Part shown: one piece after another, positions 25,653 to 30,837 of the stretch
How the letters are laid out: the number at the start of each line of letters is the position of its first letter
Numbering within the stretch: position 1 is the first letter of the stretch
Assembly: GCA_964405265.1 (NCBI GenBank)
Contig: CAYONC010000016.1
Coordinates: 1 to 30,837 of the forward strand
Source: Eshraghiella sp964405265
Lineage (GTDB): Bacteria; Bacillota; Clostridia; Lachnospirales; Lachnospiraceae
DNA: 30,837 bases
Direction of reading: 5' to 3'
Notes under the pieces: model-generated
The model's database searches: none
Told to the model about the DNA's origin: nothing
The model's input: only the letters and a program-made list of their open reading frames with translations
Translations under genes and position numbers: made by a program

Positions 25653-26120
25653 ATGGGGAAAAAGGCTATGGTTACTGAACTTACAGTAAAAATTCTTGCC
25701 AGCATATTTGCCGGCTGTATTGCATCATTAGCAGTCACTCCTGTTTTCTGTGTATTAAGAAAAATATTTTATTTTCCTTTGGTCAGAAACAGTCTGTTAA
25801 AGGATGCACAGGAAAAAGGTAATATTGTTGTCGCACATTACCTCAAAAGCTGCGACATCATTAATGATGACGGTACATATTCCGGAAAACGTACCGGAAT
25901 ATATCAATACGAATACGGTGGGAAAAAATACAGATACAAAATCGTTACCACCGACAGTATGCCTGATGAGTTAACGCTCTATTACTCAAAAAATCCGCGT
26001 AAGGCTGCATTACCTGATGCAATCGGTTTCCGTGAATATAACCGTTTTTTATACTACATTATTCTGTCTGCGATAATCGCTGTTATTGTTTTTTTCACCG
26101 GAGCGGAAAAATTTTTGTAA
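25653..26120 (+). CDS. Two-span membrane protein of unknown function, downstream of tyrS
   Basis: A 155-residue protein with a span near the N-terminus (about 12-33) and one at the C-terminus (about 131-150), enclosing an ~80-residue domain. The middle contains GIYQYEYGGKKYRYKI followed by LTLYYSKNPRKA, reminiscent of the DUF3592-type fold, but this is a guess. Two starts are possible: ATG at 25653 in TAATAATG right after tyrS (re-initiation), or ATG at 25668 preceded by GGGGA, which may be better. It is co-transcribed with tyrS, so it is probably expressed under tyrosine starvation; any functional link is unknown. Confidence 0.8.
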   Translation: MGKKAMVTELTVKILASIFAGCIASLAVTPVFCVLRKIFYFPLVRNSLLKDAQEKGNIVVAHYLKSCDIINDDGTYSGKRTGIYQYEYGGKKYRYKIVTTDSMPDELTLYYSKNPRKAALPDAIGFREYNRFLYYIILSAIIAVIVFFTGAEKFL

Positions 26121-26161
26121 ATTAAGCACACCCGTTCCAAAAGGCAAGCCTTGTGATTTTC

Positions 26162-26203
26162 GGGCTGAAAGTCTCAGATAATGAGCTTTCAGCCCTGCTT
26201 TTT
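26162..26203 (+). terminator. Intrinsic terminator of tyrS operon
   Basis: GGGCTGAAAG (26162-26171) pairs with CTTTCAGCCC (26186-26195). An inner CTCA/TGAG extension tops the stem, and TTTTT follows. It reaches into the stop of the converging ABC gene. The minus strand has no T run after the stem, so it is efficient mainly rightward. Confidence 0.9.
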
Positions 26204-28727
26204 AAGCTTTTAACAGTTCAATCGTCTGTACCTTATCCATTTTATTCATGATTTTTTTTGCATACAATACACTTACTCCGATTAAAACAGGTATAATTAT
26301 TATCGAAAACCTGTATTCTGCACCGACAAAACATACTCCGCCCGTTTCTGTTTTAGCATTAATAACCGCGTTGGCAGTTATGTTATTTACATTTAATAAC
26401 ATCAAGCCGATAATCTCAACACACAGAACAGTTATTGCAGTCTGAATTATAAATATATTGTGTATGGATTGTTTTCTGACTCCCATCGCCTCCAGTATAC
26501 CGATATCTTTTTTATGCATATTTATATTATCTGATATTCCCGATATATTCAGCATAAGCAAAATTATTACAAATATGAGCATTACAGTTCCAATCAGATA
26601 CCATATATTATCTTTTGCCTCAAAAAATCCGTCAATTTTCCGCACTGTGCCTTCATCAACAGTAATACCTTTTTCCTGACAGCTCCGGAGCATGTATTTT
26701 AAATCAGATTTATTTATCCCGTCTAATTCAATTACCGACATGTCCTTTCTTTTTTGAAAATAAGCCTGCCTTATGCCGAAAAAATCTTCATCGTATAATA
26801 TTACATCACTGTTATATTCTTCATTGCAGTTTCCGATTATTCCTACAATAGTGAAATCCTTCAGATAATCATACATGTTGACATAATTTTCATACACCCC
26901 GTTATAAGCAGCATCATATATATCAATATACTTCCAATTTTCTTCAAACTCATATCCGTTTTCGGTAAGCATGTCATTAATTACGGCAAACTCATACGAC
27001 ACGGCTATTTCTTCTGATGTCTGCGGAAGCCTTCCGTATACCATATAATCATCCTTTGAAAGATTGGATACAGATGTATATGCCAAATCTGAATTTGTGT
27101 ATCCTGTAATTCCCTTTGATGTAAAATCGGAAGCAGCAATATTTAATACTTCTGAGGACTCCATAATATAGCTGAATGCTTTTTCATTGCATACACATTT
27201 TTTATAAACATATTTTATATCATCATACTCTGCCGGAGTAATCACTCCATTCTTCATCCTGTTTATTATATCATATTCACGATAATCCGTTTTAATAATC
27301 CCCGTCACAGCAAAATCCGTACCCATAACCGTAATTACAGAATCAATGCAATCATTATTCACAGACAATAACTCTGCCATATAATCCGTTATGCATATTT
27401 CATTTTCCCTTTCAGGTTTTCTTCCTTCAGAAATCTGATAATCCTGAAAATCAATCCAGACATCTGATGTAATACTTATATTACCGCACTCAATTTCTGC
27501 TTCTGAAAAACATTCAGTTATATTTTCTTTTCCTACCGTCTGCATAATCCGTAATATATCTTCACTCTTATACAGAATATTTTCTTTTATATTTCCAAAA
27601 CCATCTTCACAGTCTTTTTTTTGACACAAAACCATACCAGTTCTATTCTGTAAAATATATTTTACTTCGGAATTTATTTTATCTGAAATAATAAGTTCTC
27701 CCAAAAAACAGACTATTCCAAATACAATCCCCATTACAATGGTATTAACTATAATTTTTCCTTTATAACCTTTAAAATTTAAATATGCAAATCTTAACAG
27801 TCTTCGCCAGCTCAGCTTTGTATCTCTTTTTTCTACAGATTCAAATATGTGTTCATTTTCCTGTTCATTTTTCTTTATTTCTTCACATACAATGTTTATG
27901 TCATTCTGCTTTTCTCCAAAAACACACTCCTCTATATGTAAAATTGCACTTTTTTTATTAGCGAAAATTTTAGTGGTTGTTTCTCCTAAAACATTATCGC
28001 GTATACTTATTTTATAATTAACTTTATCATTAGTATTGTCAGTCTCACCCACTATTTTACCCTCAAAAATATTTATTATTTTGTCACCAAACATTCCTGC
28101 AAGCGATTCATCATGAGTAACAACAACCACCAGACATTCTTTTGAAATATTTTTCAATATTTCCATAATTTTTAAACTTGTTTTATAATCCAGATTACCC
28201 GTAGGTTCATCCGCCAGTATGACTTTAGGTTCTTTAACTATTGCTCTTGCAATTGCCACCCTCTGTATCTGTCCCCCACTCAATTCATTTATCATACTTT
28301 TTTCCATTCCCTCAAGTTCAACATATTTTATGATTTCTTTTATTTTATCATCAATATGAATATCCTTTTCCCTTTCTGTTTTCTGCTGTTCAAGAACATA
28401 TTTAATATTTTCTTCCACACTGCAACTGCTTAGCAGATTAAAATCCTGAAATACATAACCAAGAACAAGATTTCTGTATTTTTCCTGTTCTCTGCTATTC
28501 AACTGCAACACATCAAAATTTTTGTCTGAATCCATATAACAGATTTCACCTGAATCTGCTTTATTAAATCCTCCTATCATATTCATCAGGGTTGTTTTTC
28601 CACTTCCGCTTTTTCCAAGTATAAATACCATTCCTTTGTCAGGAAATTCTATATCTACATCGTCAAGTGCTCTCACTTCTCTGTCTTTTGTCACATACTT
28701 TTTACTGATATTCGATATTTTTATCAT
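26202..28727 (-). CDS. MacB-like ABC transporter, ATPase and FtsX-type permease in one chain
   Basis: A fused ABC exporter/mechanotransmission protein of 841 residues. The ATPase (about 1-225) has Walker A GKSGSGKT (38-45), Q-loop QDFN, signature LSGGQ (149-153), Walker B VILADE (169-174) and H205. After a charged linker come TM1 (about 325-347), a large extracellular domain of ~370 residues, and three C-terminal spans. This is the MacB/type VII layout, working as a dimer. I use the ATG at 28727, with GAGG six bases upstream, rather than the ATG at 28739, which overlaps that site. It is the last gene of the accessory cassette. MacB-type transporters move peptides, toxins or lipoproteins across or out of the membrane; the cargo here is probably one of the two upstream products or an external antimicrobial (inference). 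Confidence 0.93.
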   Translation of the reverse strand: MIKISNISKKYVTKDREVRALDDVDIEFPDKGMVFILGKSGSGKTTLMNMIGGFNKADSGEICYMDSDKNFDVLQLNSREQEKYRNLVLGYVFQDFNLLSSCSVEENIKYVLEQQKTEREKDIHIDDKIKEIIKYVELEGMEKSMINELSGGQIQRVAIARAIVKEPKVILADEPTGNLDYKTSLKIMEILKNISKECLVVVVTHDESLAGMFGDKIINIFEGKIVGETDNTNDKVNYKISIRDNVLGETTTKIFANKKSAILHIEECVFGEKQNDINIVCEEIKKNEQENEHIFESVEKRDTKLSWRRLLRFAYLNFKGYKGKIIVNTIVMGIVFGIVCFLGELIISDKINSEVKYILQNRTGMVLCQKKDCEDGFGNIKENILYKSEDILRIMQTVGKENITECFSEAEIECGNISITSDVWIDFQDYQISEGRKPERENEICITDYMAELLSVNNDCIDSVITVMGTDFAVTGIIKTDYREYDIINRMKNGVITPAEYDDIKYVYKKCVCNEKAFSYIMESSEVLNIAASDFTSKGITGYTNSDLAYTSVSNLSKDDYMVYGRLPQTSEEIAVSYEFAVINDMLTENGYEFEENWKYIDIYDAAYNGVYENYVNMYDYLKDFTIVGIIGNCNEEYNSDVILYDEDFFGIRQAYFQKRKDMSVIELDGINKSDLKYMLRSCQEKGITVDEGTVRKIDGFFEAKDNIWYLIGTVMLIFVIILLMLNISGISDNINMHKKDIGILEAMGVRKQSIHNIFIIQTAITVLCVEIIGLMLLNVNNITANAVINAKTETGGVCFVGAEYRFSIIIIPVLIGVSVLYAKKIMNKMDKVQTIELLKA

Positions 28728-28759
28728 TTTTCGCCTCATATCTGATTTTTGTAATTAAA

Positions 28760-28798
28760 ATAAGATGCACCCAGAAAAATTTACTGTTTACATCTTAT
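28760..28798 (-). terminator. Possible attenuator between the anchored protein and ABC genes
   Basis: ATAAGATG (28791-28798) pairs with CATCTTAT (28760-28767) around a long loop and is followed on the minus strand by TTTT-AATT. A weak, A/U-rich structure that could lower ABC expression relative to the upstream genes. Confidence 0.35.
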
Positions 28799-28807
28799 CC
28801 GTTTAAA

Positions 28808-29398
28808 CTATTGGTTTCCCATTTCTATGCTGAACGCCTGTTCCCGCATTATTAATTCACATATCCTGTTCCGGTCAGTTCCGTAAAGCGATGTATAAGT
28901 TCCGTATACACACACAGCTCTTTTGCCCTCGTGAAATAATCCCAAAGATAAATCTCCATCTTCAAAAGCTGTTATATCTTCCTCAACAATTCCTGCTTCA
29001 ATAATTTTCTCAAACTGTTTATCGCCCAAATACAGGAAATTGATATCCGCATCTGTTTTTACAACATCATCTATTATCTTCCATTCTTCTTGTGATAATA
29101 CGCTCTTCCCATTTAAGTCGTTAATAATTATTAACTGATACGCATAATTTCCGGTTTTTTTCATAGTATCATATGTAATCTCAAAAATATTTTCGACGGT
29201 TATTTTTTCATCAAAATCTAATTTTTCTCCATACACAAGAATTTTTGTCGGATATTTTTGCGACAAAAGAATTATATCATTTTCAACAGTAGATAAGGTA
29301 CCCTTATCCGAATTTCCGGCAACAATTTTTCTGATTACAAATGGCATTGCTGCTAAAAATACAATACATGAAATAATTATTATTATTCTTTTTTTCAT
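28808..29398 (-). CDS. Membrane-anchored exported protein of unknown function
   Basis: A 196-residue protein with a short basic start (MKKR) and one strong span (about 5-25), giving an N-in anchor and an exposed domain of ~170 residues. The exposed part shows alternating strands and helices (TKILVYGEKLDF, YQLIIINDLNG, INFLYLGDKQFEKII, RAVCVYGTYTSL), but no family was recognised. There is no lipobox. AGGAAG lies ten bases before the ATG. It is 21 bases downstream of the secreted-protein gene and upstream of the MacB-like transporter. By context it could be an immunity, chaperone or adaptor (membrane-fusion-like) component; none is shown by sequence. Confidence 0.85.
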   Translation of the reverse strand: MKKRIIIIISCIVFLAAMPFVIRKIVAGNSDKGTLSTVENDIILLSQKYPTKILVYGEKLDFDEKITVENIFEITYDTMKKTGNYAYQLIIINDLNGKSVLSQEEWKIIDDVVKTDADINFLYLGDKQFEKIIEAGIVEEDITAFEDGDLSLGLFHEGKRAVCVYGTYTSLYGTDRNRICELIMREQAFSIEMGNQ

Positions 29399-29419
29399 AT
29401 TTCTTAATCTTCCTATTTG

Positions 29420-30231
29420 TTAATTTGAAAATGAACATGTATATGTCTTTGAGCGTCCACTTGAATAATTAGCCAATGATCCATACATGCCAGATCCGCT
29501 CTTATTAGTTGATGCACCAAACTTAGCATACACATTTAATACAACATTATAACCTGATGATGCCGTTGTCCACTCACATGCTGCCATCTGCCATGTCTGC
29601 CCATATAAGACTTTTTTATTTCGTTCACTCGAAGAATTCCAATCCCAAATAGATGGAACATAATCATATTCAACTTTAAACATGTTTTTACTTTGATTAC
29701 TCAAATCCGTAATTTCGCAATATTTAGAATTATAATTCATAGTTGCCGATACCGATGCCGCATCCGTTCCCCCTGAAATTCCTATTGAATATTCTCTTGA
29801 CCCGGTCGTATCATTCGTTGGTGTGTTGGATTGATATATGCATTTACTGTTTAAAGTCATGCTATATTGTAAATATTGCGAAAATCCATACCTTGTATTT
29901 CCTTTTTTATCATAAAATACACTCGGTGACATACAGCTTTTCAGCAAAATTGCATCATAGTATTTTCCATCCACTTTTTGTTTTGCACGATATCTGCCTA
30001 TGTAATTATAACAATATCCAACTATCTGATCGGTCGAAATATCAGAGCCAAAAACCGGCTGTTTGCAGTTATAGTATACCGCTATCGTTCTTCTAACTGT
30101 AAATCCTGTTATTTTTGCCTTTTCAGATAATGGAAAACTAATCTCAGGAGCAGCATATACTATGCTTGAACCGCACATAATTACTACCATTAAAACTGCT
30201 GAAATAAACACTCTTAGAATTTTTTTAACAT
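29420..30231 (-). CDS. Sec-exported Cys-containing protein of unknown family, frame shifted at codon 4
   Basis: The body of the gene is open from 30220 to 29420. It encodes the hydrophobic core and end of a signal peptide (cleavage near VYAA-P), then a ~240-residue secreted domain, rich in Tyr/Ser/Asn and with about seven Cys. AAAGGAG (30239-30245) and an ATG at 30231 are perfectly spaced for it. However, the ATG frame reads MLKKF and stops, because the A tract (30220-30226) has seven As. With one more A, or a -1 shift on A AAA AAA, it reads MLKKILRVFISAVLMVV, an ideal signal peptide. A GTG at 30301 is in frame but has no ribosome site and lies in a strong hairpin. It is first of the cassette and under a probable c-di-GMP riboswitch. 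Alternatives: switched gene, programmed shift, recent mutation or sequencing error. Confidence 0.8.
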
Positions 30232-30253
30232 ACTTGTTCTCCTTTGTTTCTGT

Positions 30254-30275
30254 ACAACAGCATATCTGCCGTTGT
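30254..30275 (-). repeat. Leader hairpin just upstream of the secreted-protein ribosome site
   Basis: ACAACGGCA and TGCTGTTGT form nine pairs (one G-U) around a GATA loop, eight bases upstream of AAAGGAG. It may stabilise the mRNA or keep the ribosome site open. Confidence 0.6.
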
Positions 30276-30295
30276 CTACATATTAAAATGATTGC

Positions 30296-30324
30296 TTGCA
30301 CTCACGAAGAAAAAGTAATATATT
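30296..30324 (+). promoter_or_regulatory. Candidate antisense promoter inside the leader
   Basis: On the plus strand TTGCAC (30296-30301) and TATATT (30319-30324) are exactly 17 bases apart. It points into the leader, toward the hairpin at 30360-30404. It partly overlaps an inverted repeat, so chance cannot be excluded. Confidence 0.4.
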
Positions 30325-30350
30325 GTATGTAGGTACTTTTTCATAAGTGC
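30298..30350 (-). repeat. Long imperfect inverted repeat in the leader
   Basis: The arms 30342-30350 plus 30334-30341 pair with 30298-30306 plus 30310-30317 (nine plus eight pairs, a three-base bulge, a 16-base loop). In RNA it would bury the ATG at 30344 and the GTG at 30301. Confidence 0.65.
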
Positions 30351-30359
30351 TTGTTCATC

Positions 30360-30404
30360 GGGGCTCTGATGTTTCCTCAAAATTCTATCAGAGTCCCCTT
30401 TTAT
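30360..30404 (+). terminator. Hairpin with plus-strand T run (terminator of an antisense RNA, or 5' leader hairpin)
   Basis: GGGGCTCTGAT (30360-30370) pairs with ATCAGAGTCCCC (30387-30398, one bulged T) and is followed by TTTT on the plus strand only. No rightward protein gene precedes it, which suits a short antisense transcript. On the minus strand it would form the very 5' end of RNA from the promoter at 30400-30427. Confidence 0.55.
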
Positions 30405-30427
30405 ATAAAACAGCTGCGTTATATCAA
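30400..30427 (-). promoter_or_regulatory. Possible second promoter of the secreted-protein cassette
   Basis: TTGATA (30422-30427) and TATAAA (30400-30405) with a 16-base spacer on the minus strand, located after the riboswitch terminator. If active it would bypass the riboswitch. Supported by sequence match only. Confidence 0.4.
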
Positions 30428-30445
30428 AATCTTGTATCCATTTAC

Positions 30446-30480
30446 AAAAAAAGGCTGCAATGACATTTCACATTGCAACC
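30446..30480 (-). terminator. Intrinsic terminator downstream of the c-di-GMP-I-like aptamer
   Basis: On the minus strand GGTTGCAATG pairs with CATTGCAGCC (one U-G) around an eight-base loop and is followed by seven Ts (30446-30452). It starts ten bases after the aptamer, the normal place for a riboswitch expression platform. Confidence 0.88.
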
Positions 30481-30488
30481 GAACCATC

Positions 30489-30585
30489 ATAATGATTAAA
30501 CCAACTCCTCATTGATACACCACCTTAGACTTCATGCTTTGCGACCTCACATTTCTGTAAGTGTGCCGATTCATTCTCATCTCTC
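30489..30585 (-). promoter_or_regulatory. Probable cyclic-di-GMP-I (GEMM-I) riboswitch aptamer
   Basis: Minus-strand order of conserved elements matches the GEMM-I class. GGCACA (from 30567) corresponds to GGCAAA. Then comes a six-pair stem CTTACA/TGTGAG capped by a GAAA tetraloop (30552-30555). GTCGCAAAGC (30536-30545) corresponds to GACGCAAAGC. Five bases later GTCTAA (to 30525) corresponds to GCCTAA. The closing helix GGTGGT/ATCATT pairs fully with wobbles around a GAGGAGTTGGTTT segment in the tetraloop-receptor position. A perfect promoter lies upstream and a terminator downstream. Deviations (CACA, GUCG, the receptor) mean a covariance search is needed. By position it controls the secreted-protein cassette. 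Confidence 0.82.
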
Positions 30586-30595
30586 ATTTAAGATA

Positions 30596-30624
30596 AAAAT
30601 ACATCTTTCGTTATAAGTTGTCAA
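30596..30624 (-). promoter_or_regulatory. SigA-type promoter of the riboswitch leader
   Basis: TTGACA (30619-30624) and TATTTT (30596-30601) with a 17-base spacer on the minus strand. The predicted start is just upstream of the aptamer. Confidence 0.75.
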
Positions 30625-30837
30625 CTCTTATCTTTAATTTGTATGTGTTTTTCCGGAGGCAGCAAAAATTCTACAATCATACCAATTTCCAACATTGTTC
30701 TGATAGAAATTATAAATAATCAAAAAAATGAATCATGAATATTTTCTCTCAACTGAGCGTTTCCGTTCCAAACCGTGGGCGAAGCAGAAAATACAAGCCA
30801 ACTGCCACACCGCAGGCAAGGACAGAAAAAATGAACT

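Larger units (their letters stand above)
30302..30837. other. Gene-free stretch: leader region and right-edge block
   Basis: No convincing protein gene is present. Reading leftward from 30630 it holds a promoter, a c-di-GMP-I-like aptamer, a terminator, a second weaker promoter and two large hairpins, each listed separately. Bases 30640-30720 are A/T-rich with nothing recognised. Bases 30728-30837 look different (richer in G and C) and are open in two plus-strand frames, from ATG 30728 and ATG 30735, to the window end. Neither has a ribosome site, so a partial gene or a relic of another element is possible but not shown. Confidence 0.6.

Noticed and set aside
29420..30301. Secreted-protein gene starting at the GTG at 30301
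   Set aside because: No ribosome site; the GTG is buried in a long hairpin arm; the extra 28 residues (with CCC and RQRQ) spoil a signal peptide; and a perfect SD-ATG lies at 30231.
26202..30301. Lactococcin 972-type bacteriocin locus
   Set aside because: The secreted protein is far larger than that family, the multi-span DUF1430-like immunity protein is absent, and the ABC protein is a MacB-type fusion.
30276..30344. 22-codon minus-strand ORF in the leader
   Set aside because: No ribosome site, and its start lies in a stable stem. Kept only as a remark in the antisense finding.
30469..30513. 14-codon ORF with AAGGTGG site (MRSWFNHYDG...)
   Set aside because: Its ribosome site and codons coincide with conserved aptamer helices and the terminator stem; the RNA reading explains the bases better.
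30621..30695. 24-codon minus-strand ORF upstream of the riboswitch promoter
   Set aside because: No ribosome site and it overlaps the -35 box; likely chance.
1..30837. tRNA, rRNA, CRISPR arrays or transposase genes
   Set aside because: None recognised on either strand by eye.

Overview
The window looks like a chromosomal segment of a low- to mid-G+C, strictly anaerobic clostridium of the Lachnospiraceae type. Evidence: a PPDK gene, an alpha2-type glycyl-tRNA synthetase, DUF2225 and DUF6062-like proteins of Clostridia, a CIRCE-controlled groESL operon, a tyrosine T-box leader, AGGAGG ribosome binding sites, and an Ogg-type glycosylase. Genus and species cannot be fixed from the sequence alone. 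No rRNA, tRNA, CRISPR array or intact insertion sequence was seen.

Layout. Bases 1-11517 are a long, tightly packed leftward gene train: PG amidase, HEAT/methyltransferase fusion, fabG, M16C peptidase, era, recO, glyQS and a zinc-ribbon membrane protein. The junctions are ATGA, TAAATG and TGATG overlaps or very short gaps. ppdK follows, has its own promoter and is cut by the left edge. Bases 11566-15900 hold three leftward units: guaB with a clear promoter and terminator, a two-TM protein, and groES-groEL with a CIRCE operator. Bases 15898-16740 encode ogg. Bases 16878-19368 run rightward: an unannotated 59-residue membrane peptide with an acidic tail, a CPBP membrane protease coupled to a membrane-anchored XRE regulator, and a DUF6062-like Cys/His protein. 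A bidirectional terminator then faces the leftward operon glnS - DUF2225 - LtaS-like enzyme (24003 to 19413). Divergent from glnS, a tyrosine T-box leader precedes tyrS and a small membrane protein.

The accessory part is 26202-30837. It is a leftward three-gene cassette: a Sec-exported Cys-containing protein of unknown family, a membrane-anchored protein, and a MacB-like ABC ATPase/permease fusion. It is preceded by an unusually elaborate leader. I read that leader as a promoter, a cyclic-di-GMP-I (GEMM-I) riboswitch aptamer, an intrinsic terminator, then further strong hairpins. The first gene's Shine-Dalgarno and ATG are one base out of frame with the rest of the signal peptide, across an A7 tract. 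This gives a possible on/off slippage switch, a programmed -1 frameshift, or a recent mutation. Together with a candidate antisense promoter/terminator pair inside the leader, this is the most interesting part of the window.

The other regions are mainly housekeeping: translation (glyQS, glnS, tyrS, era), DNA repair (recO, ogg), GMP synthesis (guaB), protein folding (groESL), envelope synthesis (LtaS-like, amidase) and central carbon metabolism (ppdK). Several conserved but uncharacterised clostridial proteins are interleaved.
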